In this document: positions 25,211 through 33,197 of the stretch, in pieces | Position numbering within the stretch: the first letter of the stretch is position 1 | Layout of the letters: each line of letters begins with the position of its first letter | NCBI GenBank assembly: GCA_016839915.1 | Contig: JAEOTH010000039.1 | Location: 1 to 54,317 of the forward strand | Source: Promethearchaeota archaeon | GTDB taxonomy: Archaea; Asgardarchaeota; Lokiarchaeia; Sigyniarchaeales; SOKP01 | DNA: 54,317 bases | Direction: 5' to 3' | Notes under the pieces: model-generated | Database searches by the model: none | What the model was told of the DNA's origin: nothing | Seen by the model: only the letters and a program-made list of their open reading frames with translations | Made by a program: the position numbers and the translations under genes

Positions 25211-25465
25211 AAATTTTATAACCGAGCTAAAAACTCTAAACTCAACATTAAATGCATTGGCAAATTCTTGCTTTAATAAAGACTTATAATCAGAATTGCG
25301 TTCTTTAAATGGAATCTTTTCTGCTCCTGAATAAATGTCAGAAGTCTTATATTTTTTGAAAAGTCTTGAGAAAGGAATTATGATTAATGAAAGATCTAAA
25401 TGTTCTACTGTTTCTACTTTAAATATTATATCGTTAAATTGACTCTGTAGATTTTCTAAACTCAT
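25199..25465 (-). CDS. DIYSG-family small protein (copy A), downstream of an RHH regulator
   Basis: 88 residues, intact, ATG at 25465. Core I-I-P-F-S-R-L-F-K-K-Y, S-D-I-Y-S-G-A-E-K-I-P-F-K-E-R-N and a hydrophobic C terminus F-R-V-F-S-S-V-I-K-F-P-S-F that is shared only with the broken copy. It lies 14 bp after the ribbon-helix-helix gene on the same strand, so the pair is an operon. That layout resembles regulator plus small effector modules such as type II toxin-antitoxin pairs, but no toxin fold is recognised and the order alone does not prove it. Confidence 0.65.
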   Translation of the reverse strand: MSLENLQSQFNDIIFKVETVEHLDLSLIIIPFSRLFKKYKTSDIYSGAEKIPFKERNSDYKSLLKQEFANAFNVEFRVFSSVIKFPSF

Positions 25466-25479
25466 TTGTGTATATCACC

Positions 25480-25905
25480 TTATTCTTTTACGATTAATTT
25501 ACCTCGAATTCGTAGTTTAACTCCTAACTTTTCTAACTTATTTTTATAATCAAAAATTATTTCTCTCAGTAATTTCCGACTAATATCTAGTTGTTCTGCT
25601 AATATATCAAATTCTATTTCATTAAATAGATCTGAATACCTTACAAGTTTCTGAATTGAATCCTGAATAACTTGATTGTAATCAGTAATCTCAATCTCTC
25701 TAGTAATGTCAGTTAGATCAATATCATAATTACTCTTTAATAATTCTGGGTTACCCTCAATCCAGTTATGTACAAGATTGCGCACGGTTTCTGAACGAGA
25801 TTGTTTTCTTTTTTCAGCCATCAGATTTATTACTTTTTCATCAAAAGCATCCAGACTAAAGGTAATTCTAGATAAATCAGATGATTTTTTTGTTTCTGAT
25901 GGCAA
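25480..25905 (-). CDS. Ribbon-helix-helix (CopG-type) DNA-binding regulator
   Basis: 141 residues. Residues 10-50 form a ribbon-helix-helix: strand S-R-I-T-F-S-L-D, helix D-E-K-V-I-N-L-M-A-E, turn and S-R-S-E-T-V-R-N-L-V-H-N-W-I-E, with the usual Ser-x-Glu-x-Val/Leu-R pattern of helix B. The remaining 90 residues are a separate helical domain with a helix-turn-helix-like stretch (L-A-E-Q-L-D-I-S-R-K-L-L-R-E-I) and a basic C terminus. Upstream inverted repeats at 25980-26008 are a plausible operator. It heads the operon with the DIYSG gene and is divergent from the gene at 26091. Confidence 0.8.
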   Translation of the reverse strand: MPSETKKSSDLSRITFSLDAFDEKVINLMAEKRKQSRSETVRNLVHNWIEGNPELLKSNYDIDLTDITREIEITDYNQVIQDSIQKLVRYSDLFNEIEFDILAEQLDISRKLLREIIFDYKNKLEKLGVKLRIRGKLIVKE

Positions 25906-25979
25906 TTTTAATTCTATCCGACAAAATTTTATTAGTTATTATAATCATTTTTTTTCCAATATTTAAATATTTGCACAAA

Positions 25980-26008
25980 TGATGAATTAATGCATCACTG
26001 AAGATGCA
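25980..26008. promoter_or_regulatory. Overlapping inverted repeats, candidate operator
   Basis: Two overlapping dyads: TGATG-N8-CATCA (25980-25997) and TGCATC-N6-GATGCA (25991-26008). They lie in the divergent region between the RHH gene and the gene at 26091, about 28 bp before the latter's TATA-like box. RHH dimers bind short half-sites in tandem, so this fits a shared operator; inference. Confidence 0.45.
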
Positions 26009-26060
26009 TAGATTTATAAATGAAGAGGATCATATAATATTCATATATTATTTGAATGTC

Positions 26061-26073
26061 ATATATATATTAT
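26061..26073 (+). promoter_or_regulatory. TATA-like box for the gene at 26091
   Basis: ATATATATATTAT with its centre about 25-28 bp before ATG 26091, the spacing expected for a leaderless archaeal transcript. This is the main reason for choosing the shorter start. Confidence 0.45.
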
Positions 26074-26090
26074 ACGGTCGTGTGTGTAAA

Positions 26091-26732
26091 ATGTTAGAAC
26101 TCTATACCCCTCAATATGAAGAAATTAACACCAAAGAACGTATAACAATTGATTTAATAAAAGATGGACAAGAGTTTTTACAGCAATTTGATATTCATTC
26201 TGAGTTATTATTAGATACAATTTCAGTAGTATATAAATATCTGAGGAATAATGGAAAAATACCCCATAATTTGTATAAATTTTTTGTAGCTGCGTATTAT
26301 ATGATTTCTCGGCATCCATTCGCTTTTCCTGTCCATGAAACCAAAAAAGAATTTTGCCAGAAGTTCAATCTCCCAGTGAGTTCATTAGATTATTGTGTAG
26401 AACGAATAACAGATTCCTTAGAATACATCAAAATCTTGGATGATATGAATTTTCCTTATTTTATTGATCCTAAACGAGATATTAGCTTAAAATTTATAAA
26501 AAATCTCATTAAATCTAAGGTAGAAAAGGCGATGATGTCCTTTTTAGTATATAATCAGCCAATTAATTCACAAATTCTAACTGAGGAATTTGTAAATGAA
26601 GTCATTTTTGAACAAAAAGCTTTTCCTGAGGAACTCTTTAGACAATTATTTGAAATCGCTTTTGAATATGTTGAGGCAGAGTTTTTAGATTACAATGAAT
26701 ATATAAAGCTACAAAAAAAAGTTTTTATTTAG
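26091..26732 (+). CDS. Helical protein, possibly cyclin-fold (TFB-like)
   Basis: 213 residues from the ATG at 26091; an in-frame ATG at 26004 would add 29 residues but that stretch holds the TATA-like box. All-helical. The middle, Y-K-F-F-V-A-A-Y-Y-M-I-S-R-H-P followed by K-K-E-F-C-Q-K-F-N-L-P-V-S-S-L-D-Y, resembles the helix arrangement of a TFB/cyclin box (A-x-x-Y-x-x-x-R then a regulatory-region helix-turn-helix). No zinc ribbon is present. The identification is tentative; it may be a divergent cyclin-fold regulator or an unrelated helical protein. Confidence 0.6.
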   Translation: MLELYTPQYEEINTKERITIDLIKDGQEFLQQFDIHSELLLDTISVVYKYLRNNGKIPHNLYKFFVAAYYMISRHPFAFPVHETKKEFCQKFNLPVSSLDYCVERITDSLEYIKILDDMNFPYFIDPKRDISLKFIKNLIKSKVEKAMMSFLVYNQPINSQILTEEFVNEVIFEQKAFPEELFRQLFEIAFEYVEAEFLDYNEYIKLQKKVFI

Positions 26733-26764
26733 AATTTATTTTCTTCATCTAATAAAATTTTTTT

Positions 26765-27022
26765 CTAATTAAAAGGACTCCATGTGTCATTTCTTTTAAT
26801 TGGATATGCGTAAAACGTTCCCAAAGGATTATATAAAATATCGTATAAATCTGATGCATATACGTTATAAACGGTTTTATGGTAACCAAATATATGGGGG
26901 AAGAGTTCTTCAGTAAGATAATGTTGAAGTTTTGAATAAGTTTCTGCACGAGCAATTTCATTTAATTCTTGAATAGCTTCTGTAATTTTTTGCTCAAATA
27001 ATGGATCATCGCGCATATACAT
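26765..27022 (-). CDS. Small helical protein overlapping a zinc-ribbon microgene
   Basis: 85 codons from ATG 27020-27022 (or 83 from the ATG at 27014-27016). Reads D-P-L-F-E-Q-K-I-T-E-A-I-Q-E-L-N, two to three helices and an aromatic C terminus. The same frame is open further upstream to 27172, but there the protein-like sequence is in another frame (next entry), so the long version is unlikely. The start overlaps the stop of the zinc-ribbon frame, either as translational coupling or as a frameshifted single gene. Another frame across 26749-26961 looks spurious. Confidence 0.5.
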   Translation of the reverse strand: MYMRDDPLFEQKITEAIQELNEIARAETYSKLQHYLTEELFPHIFGYHKTVYNVYASDLYDILYNPLGTFYAYPIKRNDTWSPFN

Positions 27023-27116
27023 GTATATTTGCATCTCCATCACACATATTACATTTTTCGTCGAATCCAACGAATTCGTAGTCAGAAATTTCCTGTCCGC
27101 AGTCTGTACAATACAT
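27006..27116 (-). CDS. 36-residue zinc-ribbon microprotein
   Basis: ATG 27114-27116 to TGA 27006-27008. Contains C3-x2-C6 and C22-x2-C25 in the pattern Y-C-T-D-C-G-Q-E ... E-K-C-N-M-C-D-G-D, a classical zinc ribbon. It starts 46 bp after the TrmJ-like gene and its TGA overlaps the ATG codons of the following helical protein. Joining the two frames would give a ~117-residue zinc-ribbon plus helical-domain protein, so a single-base indel is the competing explanation. Confidence 0.55.
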   Translation of the reverse strand: MYCTDCGQEISDYEFVGFDEKCNMCDGDANIHVYAR

Positions 27117-27161
27117 CGTATTTTTTTAAATATAGTTCTTATTTTTCTCAAAAAAAATCTT

Positions 27162-28013
27162 TTAATTTTCATATAGATTTTTGTTTTTCAATATTGAATT
27201 AACTTTAGAGAATAGCCCTAAGGTTAAACTAAGTTCTTTTTTTGACATCAAACTCCTACCAAAAACATTTCTAAATGCGAAATAAACATTTTCCTTTTTA
27301 TATGACCTTATTTTTAATTTTTCAATTATTTCTTTTATGATCTTGAGTAAGATTAAACGATCTACTCTCTCAGCAATCAAAACTGGATTTTTACCTCGTC
27401 CAATATTCACTATATTAATTTTTTTAAATAGTTCATATAAGATAATTCCGCAAGCGTGAGATAAATTTAATGCAGAATAATTTGTACTTGTAGGAATCCG
27501 TAAAAGTATATCAGCAAAATGTATTTCTTCATTAGTCAATCCTCGCGATTCTTTTCCAAATAAAATCGCAATATTTAAGGGTTTGACAGAAATTGGAAGT
27601 GTCAAATCTTTAGGAAAAATTGCCAATCTTCTGATATTCGAGGGATTTTTTCCACGAGCGGTAGTTGCGATAATGTAGTCAAATCTTTTAAGATATTGTT
27701 GAAATTCAGAATAATAGTTTTTTTGATTTTTTACTTCTATGATTTCTGCATTAAAAAGGATATCTTTCCCATGCATAGCAAATCCTTGAGTTTCATAACC
27801 TAAAATTCTCTCTACCTGATCAGTTGGATTAAAAATTACAAGTTTTTTAAAATTAAAATTTTCCATGACACGGGCAACTGCACCAATATTCCCTGAATGT
27901 TCGGGTTGTACTAAAACAACGGTAAATGATAAATTTTCATATTCTTGTAATCTCTGAGTTTCTTGAAAAACTGTAATTTCTCTTTTATTCTCTTTTTTAT
28001 TCACTTTAACCAA
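27162..28013 (-). CDS. SPOUT RNA 2'-O-methyltransferase, TrmJ-like
   Basis: 283 residues. SPOUT motifs in order: V-L-V-Q-P-E-H-S-G-N-I-G-A-V-A-R (motif 1, Asn/Arg site), F-G-K-E-S-R-G-L-T-N-E-E (motif 2) and L-R-I-P-T-S-T-N-Y-S-A-L-N-L-S-H-A (motif 3, trefoil knot binding S-adenosylmethionine). This matches the TrmJ/LasT group, which methylates the ribose at position 32 of tRNA. A helical C-terminal extension (residues 185-283) is longer than the core. ATG at 28013 follows a C-rich upstream strand giving GGGATGGATTGG; likely operon head for the zinc-ribbon microgene. Confidence 0.88.
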   Translation of the reverse strand: MVKVNKKENKREITVFQETQRLQEYENLSFTVVLVQPEHSGNIGAVARVMENFNFKKLVIFNPTDQVERILGYETQGFAMHGKDILFNAEIIEVKNQKNYYSEFQQYLKRFDYIIATTARGKNPSNIRRLAIFPKDLTLPISVKPLNIAILFGKESRGLTNEEIHFADILLRIPTSTNYSALNLSHACGIILYELFKKINIVNIGRGKNPVLIAERVDRLILLKIIKEIIEKLKIRSYKKENVYFAFRNVFGRSLMSKKELSLTLGLFSKVNSILKNKNLYEN

Positions 28014-28059
28014 TCCATCCCATTATATTGTAATTATCTATTAAACCAAATATTGTGTC

Positions 28060-28890
28060 TTAACTTTCTAAAAAATCCAAAATAATTTTATTAACTTCAG
28101 AAGCTCTAGATATCGTCATAAAATGTCCAGCTTTTTCGATGACTTTTAAAGTACTATTTGTTATTCTCTTATTCATCTCTATCATTAATGACTTTGGGAT
28201 TAGCCTATCATTTGAAGCCGCAAGTAATAATGTTTCATTTTCAATTTCATTTAAACGACTGAAAGTATTGTGTTCCTTCATTGCATTTCCTTGATTAATG
28301 ATATCTTGAGTACGTGAAGGATTAATTGTACTCTCCTGTATCAGATCTTCTAAAGAAAAAGCATTATGAAATTTCTTTTTTGGCTTTTGTTTGAGTTCTT
28401 GCCTGAATTTCTGATGGTAAACGAATATAGATTTATTCCAAAATGCTCTGCCAGGGTCAGTTTTTATCAATTCAATTTCTTTTAATCGGTTATTTATTAC
28501 AATGCCAACAGCACCCTCCTCGTCAAATCTTGCATTAGTTGCTATTAAAACCAGTTTTTTTACTTTATTAGGGTATTTTAAACTAAAATTTTGGGCAATC
28601 ATGCCACCAAAAGACCTCCCAATAAGATATGTTGATTCAATTTTCAAGTAATCCATTAAACCCTTTATATCATCTACAAACATTTCCATAGTATAGAGAT
28701 AATTAGGTCTGTCAGTTTTTCCAGTTCCTCTTAAGTCAAACGTAATTGTCTTAAATTTTATACTAAAATTCTTTATTTGAGGCTTCCAAATTTCCTTCTT
28801 TGAGCCAAATCCATGAATAAATATTACTGGAAAGCCAGTACCTTTTATTTCATAAGAAATTCTAATCCCATTAGCATGAGCATAACTCAT
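28060..28890 (-). CDS. Alpha/beta-hydrolase
   Basis: 276 residues. Y-A-H-A-N-G-I-R-I-S-Y opening, H-G-F-G oxyanion loop (26-29), D-L-R-G-T-G-K-T-D motif, nucleophile elbow G-R-S-F-G-G with Ser93, an Asp in A-S-N-D-R-L-I-P and His in A-G-H-F. This is the complete triad of a standard cytosolic alpha/beta-hydrolase (esterase, haloalkane or lactone hydrolase types). Substrate cannot be assigned. 47 bp before the TrmJ-like gene on the same strand, possibly co-transcribed. Confidence 0.88.
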   Translation of the reverse strand: MSYAHANGIRISYEIKGTGFPVIFIHGFGSKKEIWKPQIKNFSIKFKTITFDLRGTGKTDRPNYLYTMEMFVDDIKGLMDYLKIESTYLIGRSFGGMIAQNFSLKYPNKVKKLVLIATNARFDEEGAVGIVINNRLKEIELIKTDPGRAFWNKSIFVYHQKFRQELKQKPKKKFHNAFSLEDLIQESTINPSRTQDIINQGNAMKEHNTFSRLNEIENETLLLAASNDRLIPKSLMIEMNKRITNSTLKVIEKAGHFMTISRASEVNKIILDFLES

Positions 28891-29064
28891 AATACAATAA
28901 AATAATTTAATTAAACGTTAAATTTTTTAGGCTTTTCACATCTCATTTAAGGCTAAATGAAAGATATAAATATGAGAAGTATCATAAACTAAATATAAGA
29001 TTTAAAGAATATAAATCAAATTAACCTACATCTATATTTTTTAATTAAAACTAATCTGATTATA

Positions 29065-29661
29065 ATGCCTGTGTATAAGAATATCAAAGAATTTCTTGAA
29101 TTCATTAACATTAGTAATGAAAAATTTACTTTGTATGAGTGGAAACCAGAAAGTTCATTTAGAAGGTTTGATTTAGATCTAAATATCATTAAAGAAAATC
29201 CTATCAGCAATATCTTCTTTCATAGAGATAAAGGGAACATGAAACTTGTATATATCCGAAAACATAATCTTATATATACAGTAGGTGCAAGCCCCGCGGT
29301 TCAATACCAATTATTGGAAGCGTTATTAGAACACATTGATTTGAAATTTAATGAAACTTTTAATGTAGAGACAATATTATCATATGGAGATTTCTCTCCT
29401 GGTCTCTTTGATAATGAATTTAATGAAATTCTTGAAAATATAATCAGAAATTTTGCAGATTTAGGACTAGTTAAACGAATTCAGGTAGAATGTAAGGTAT
29501 GTGGTACAGTTCTCCCTTTATTTGTAAAAAAAAGTTTCATTGAAAATGCAGAATCTTATCCTGTTCCAATTGTATACAGTCATAAAGGCCACGCGGTACT
29601 TTGTTTTGTTGATCGGGATTTTCATCATCGTGGTGTGGAATTAGTTAATATTACTGGATAA
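29065..29661 (+). CDS. Two-domain protein with longin/roadblock-like N-terminal region and CxxC-containing C-terminal domain
   Basis: 198 residues, ATG at 29065. Residues 45-105 have the strand-strand-helix run K-L-V-Y-I-R-K-H-N-L-I-Y-T-V-G and Q-L-L-E-A-L-L-E-H-I-D-L-K-F that resembles longin or roadblock type folds (inference). Residues 140-198 have C143-x2-C146 and a conserved-looking F-P-V-x-I-x-x-x-H-x-G-H segment but no second CxxC, so one metal half-site or a lost ribbon. No known family is recognised. It precedes the AbrB-like gene by 70 bp on the same strand. Confidence 0.65.
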   Translation: MPVYKNIKEFLEFINISNEKFTLYEWKPESSFRRFDLDLNIIKENPISNIFFHRDKGNMKLVYIRKHNLIYTVGASPAVQYQLLEALLEHIDLKFNETFNVETILSYGDFSPGLFDNEFNEILENIIRNFADLGLVKRIQVECKVCGTVLPLFVKKSFIENAESYPVPIVYSHKGHAVLCFVDRDFHHRGVELVNITG

Positions 29662-29731
29662 ATTCAACTTATTTACTTTTTCTTAAATCCTCAATAATGA
29701 ATTTTAAAAGCTAAATTAAAATAATATACAT

Positions 29732-30781
29732 ATGGAAGAAAATCAGAATTCCAATAAACAAGAAGACCAACCATTTTTTGAGGAAATAGTTAAGAAAACT
29801 AAAACTGGGATAACCTTTCCTAAAAAATTGAGAGATGAATTCTTTGAAGACGAACAGGAAGTATTTTTCAGATTAATTATTCCTAAAGAAAAAAATAAAA
29901 TTATTTTAGAATTATTATCAGAAGATTTAGCCAAAGAACTCACTGAGAAATTAAAAGTGAAACAACCTAAAAAAGAAAGGGATTTAGACGAAAAAAAATC
30001 TGCACCTGCTAAGAAAACGGCAGGTCCTAGCCCTGCTTGGGGCGAATATTTTGTTTATGATTTTGAAGCAAAAGACAAAATCATCCCTATTTTAGAATCT
30101 GCATTTTATAAATTTGCTGAGACTCCTCTTAATTTAGAGGATGCAATGGGGCGTGTTAAATATGCGTTAGTCTCTTTTCTGTCTTCAACAAAAACTGAAA
30201 ATGCAAAATTATATTTTGCTGTAGAAAAGTTCTTAATCGATATAATTGACAAATTTAATCAACCGAATCTACTAGATTGGATTTTTGAAAAGATTATTCC
30301 AAATGTTGAGAGTAAATTTCTTTACGAACAAGCTCTTCTGGAAGTTGTTGACGCAAGTTTAAAATTTAAAAGATGGGAAAAAGCAGAGCTTTATATCTTC
30401 TATGTGTTAAAAAATATAGATGGCTATGCTAAATCTGAGATGTACAATATTATGAATAGTTTTAAACAATTGGTCAAAAAAGTTAAATATGCTGAAAGAT
30501 CAGATAAAATAGATATTCTACTCAAGGAAAAACTATTTGAATATGCCGAAGGTGTAGAAGATGCTGATTACAAAATACAGATTGTAGAATTTCTTGAAGA
30601 TCTACAATACATTGAACTTGCTTATGATCTCGCAAAAAAAATCCAACTCAGTTTACCTCCAGAGAGTATGAAAATAGAAGAGATTAGAAAAATAGTAAGA
30701 CGATTACACACTACTCCCATTAGTGAGAATAAACCAGATTCAAGTTTGGATTTTGAAGAGGATGAGGGAAGTGAGGATTAA
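29732..30781 (+). CDS. AbrB-like N-terminal domain fused to alpha-helical repeats
   Basis: 349 residues. Residues 15-75 look like a swapped-hairpin AbrB/SpoVT domain (T-K-T-G-I-T-F-P-K-K-L-R-D-E-F-F, then a beta-strand I-I-L-E-L-L); a Lys/Pro linker follows, then residues 105-330 are all-helical with roughly 38-residue TPR/HEAT-like periodicity. The acidic C-terminal tail is D-F-E-E-D-E. The architecture is a DNA- or protein-binding head plus a helical scaffold. Its stop overlaps the stop region of the opposite-strand HEAT/coiled-coil gene by 4 bp. Confidence 0.65.
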   Translation: MEENQNSNKQEDQPFFEEIVKKTKTGITFPKKLRDEFFEDEQEVFFRLIIPKEKNKIILELLSEDLAKELTEKLKVKQPKKERDLDEKKSAPAKKTAGPSPAWGEYFVYDFEAKDKIIPILESAFYKFAETPLNLEDAMGRVKYALVSFLSSTKTENAKLYFAVEKFLIDIIDKFNQPNLLDWIFEKIIPNVESKFLYEQALLEVVDASLKFKRWEKAELYIFYVLKNIDGYAKSEMYNIMNSFKQLVKKVKYAERSDKIDILLKEKLFEYAEGVEDADYKIQIVEFLEDLQYIELAYDLAKKIQLSLPPESMKIEEIRKIVRRLHTTPISENKPDSSLDFEEDEGSED

Positions 30782-32013
30782 TTAATATTATCTTCCTTTT
30801 CTTCTGAAACTTTTTTTAGTTCTTCTTCTACTCTTTTCATTTCTTTATCTTTAATTTTCTGTTCTTTTTCTTCAAGAGATTTTTGTTTTAATTCTATTTC
30901 AACTTGAGATAACTCTTTTTCTTTTTCTATCAGTTCTTCTTTTAATTTTAACGTCTTTTCTCTCTCTAAAATTTCTTTTTCTTCTAATTCTTTCTCTTTT
31001 TCTTCCATTTCCAATTGCTTTTTTTTGATTTCTAAGTCTTTCTTTTTTAATTCAATCTCTTTATCAATAATTTCCTCTTCTTTTTTTTTCAATTTTTTAG
31101 GAATTTTCTTCTCATTCTCCTCTGTAAATTCACTTTCTTTTTGTAAGATTTCTTCTTTCAGTTTTAAAACTTCTTCCTTTTTTTGAATAACTTTTTCTTG
31201 AATCTGTTTTTCTTTTTCTTCTAATTCTAGTTTTTTCTTTTTAATTTCTAATTCTTTCTTTTTAAGCTCATATTCTTTATCAAGTATTTCTGATTCCTCT
31301 TTTTCTAAAAATTCCTCTTTTTTTTCTGCTTCAGAGATCTCAGGCTCCTCTTCTACAATCTCTTCAATTCTATCCACAGAAACGATTCCTTTAAGAATTT
31401 GGTCAATGTATCCTTTGATGTCTTCACTTTCAGGCATTTCAGATATCTCTCTAGCATAATCCGATAGGATTTTTGTCATTAATTTAGGATTTTTTAAACC
31501 AATTGCTTTTAATGCTTGAATAGCTTTTTCTACTACAAAATCTTTCTCATCATTTAATTTTATTAATATAGATTTGATAAGAGATTCATCATCTATTTGT
31601 GCATCTCCACCCGCCATATAAATTAATAATTGTAATGCAGCTTCTCGAACATTTGGATCTTCTGAATTTACTAAGTTTTCACTATATGGTAGAAATAGAT
31701 CACATTCTATTTCACATATTGTTTTTAAAAGTAGTAAAAACGTGAATCTTAAGACAGGATCTCGTTTCGATAAGTGTTCTAATAAAGATGGTATATCAAT
31801 TACGAGATTTTCAATTAAAAAACGTAGGACTGTGCGCCCGCCATGTAATGTTAAAAGAGTTTCTATTACATTTTCAAGGCGATTTAAATATTCATCTTCA
31901 TTAGCATCTCCAATGTAAAGGGCAATTATATTCACAGCATCATCAAATCTCCCCTCTTTTACAAAATCTTTTATTTGAAGGATTTCTACTACTTCTTTTT
32001 CAGTATCATTCAT
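30778..32013 (-). CDS. HEAT-repeat protein with KEKE-rich coiled coil
   Basis: 411 residues. Residues 1-215 are HEAT-like helical pairs (for example D-P-V-L-R-F-T-F-L-L-L-L and D-P-N-V-R-E-A-A-L-Q-L-L-I-Y). Residues 225-411 are an almost uninterrupted Lys/Glu coiled coil of about 185 residues. The coil contains an internal duplication of roughly 65 residues: D-K-E-Y-E-L-K-K-K-E-L-E-I-K-K-K and D-K-E-I-E-L-K-K-K-D-L-E-I-K-K-K start the two units. Eukaryote-like scaffold architecture; probably homodimeric, cytosolic. Function unknown. ATG at 32013 with an AGGTGG leader. Confidence 0.8.
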   Translation of the reverse strand: MNDTEKEVVEILQIKDFVKEGRFDDAVNIIALYIGDANEDEYLNRLENVIETLLTLHGGRTVLRFLIENLVIDIPSLLEHLSKRDPVLRFTFLLLLKTICEIECDLFLPYSENLVNSEDPNVREAALQLLIYMAGGDAQIDDESLIKSILIKLNDEKDFVVEKAIQALKAIGLKNPKLMTKILSDYAREISEMPESEDIKGYIDQILKGIVSVDRIEEIVEEEPEISEAEKKEEFLEKEESEILDKEYELKKKELEIKKKKLELEEKEKQIQEKVIQKKEEVLKLKEEILQKESEFTEENEKKIPKKLKKKEEEIIDKEIELKKKDLEIKKKQLEMEEKEKELEEKEILEREKTLKLKEELIEKEKELSQVEIELKQKSLEEKEQKIKDKEMKRVEEELKKVSEEKEDNIN

Positions 32014-32044
32014 AATACCACCTTTCTTTTTTAAATCCTGTTTT

Positions 32045-32998
32045 TTATATCCAAATTATATAATATTCGGTATAGATTCTAGTTGCAAAATTAAATATTA
32101 ATCTTAAGTCTCTATATCTTAACCTTATTTTATTTCCTTCTTCAGTATAATTATTTGTTAAGAGATTTATGTGTAGATTTATTTCCAAATTTTTATTTAT
32201 ATCCTCATGGAGACTAATTTGATCACAATATTGAGTTAAGGCATTAAGATCTTCCCAAAATGTATTCCAAAAATATTGATCTACTTTAGAATTATTATCA
32301 TCTAACGGTTCTTGTGATATTTTAGTTAGTATCTCATATGGGACTTTAAGAGAAATTTCTATATGTTTAGAAGGGATAAAGGTTAACTTTACTTCAGGAA
32401 AATAAATCTGTGCATATAATTGACAAATACCATTCAATAATTCAAGACTCGTAATATTTTCACGATTTGCGTTGCAAAGTACATAATTTTCATCTAAAAA
32501 TGCAACATGGATACGATCCTCAAATTTGAAAATTAAATACTTATCTATTTTTAGATAATCAAAATTTTCATCCCTATTGTGTATTCTATCATCAAAGATC
32601 TCAAAAACATCTTCCCATTTATTAAAAGATATAAATTTATTCAATTTGCGATAATCCCCATGGAAGAACACATCTAAAAAATCAATTAAATATAAATATG
32701 CATCATAAGGGCGATAAATAATTGTTTTATTTCTAAAAAATCTTTCTACTACTCCTTTATGGACACTATAACAAAACTTGGGTAAATCATCTATAGAAAG
32801 TCCACTTTTAATTCTTAATTTCAAAAGATGCCTTCTATTGCACAAACCTGCTAATGTACACTGTATACGATCAATTTGACACTCTTCAAAACATAATTTA
32901 TCTATTCTTTTTCTTAAAATTTCAATTAATTCTGATTTAATCTTAATATCAGATTCAGTGTTCAAATACCGTATAATATGGTCAGGTGAAAGAGGCAT
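32045..32998 (-). CDS. Protein of unknown function with N-terminal Cys cluster
   Basis: 317 residues, no signal or membrane segment. C36-x3-C40-x6-C47-x5-C53 in the N-terminal region could bind zinc or an iron-sulfur cluster. The middle is rich in aromatic residues and acidic (F-D-D-R-I-H-N-R-D-E-N-F-D-Y), the C-terminal half alternates beta strands and ends in Y-Y-I-I-W-I. It is 31 bp upstream of the HEAT/coiled-coil gene on the same strand, so the two are probably one operon. No family recognised. Confidence 0.6.
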   Translation of the reverse strand: MPLSPDHIIRYLNTESDIKIKSELIEILRKRIDKLCFEECQIDRIQCTLAGLCNRRHLLKLRIKSGLSIDDLPKFCYSVHKGVVERFFRNKTIIYRPYDAYLYLIDFLDVFFHGDYRKLNKFISFNKWEDVFEIFDDRIHNRDENFDYLKIDKYLIFKFEDRIHVAFLDENYVLCNANRENITSLELLNGICQLYAQIYFPEVKLTFIPSKHIEISLKVPYEILTKISQEPLDDNNSKVDQYFWNTFWEDLNALTQYCDQISLHEDINKNLEINLHINLLTNNYTEEGNKIRLRYRDLRLIFNFATRIYTEYYIIWI

Positions 32999-33197
32999 CT
33001 TATGAATTACTATAAAATAGTTTTTTCTAGCTTTTTCTATGAAAATAAAATTATCAAAATCTAATATTTGTTATTATTCTTCTAAATAAATTATAAAAGG
33101 GGAATAAAATTTACATTCATTTAATTATAAAAAATTATTAATTAACCTTTCTTCTATTCTTATAAAAATAAACATCTCCAAATAGGTTCAATAGAAT

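Noticed and set aside
26749..26961. Minus-strand frame of 70 codons overlapping the helical protein at 26765
   Set aside because: Composition is hydrophobic and irregular, while the chosen frame is balanced and helical and couples to the zinc-ribbon microgene.
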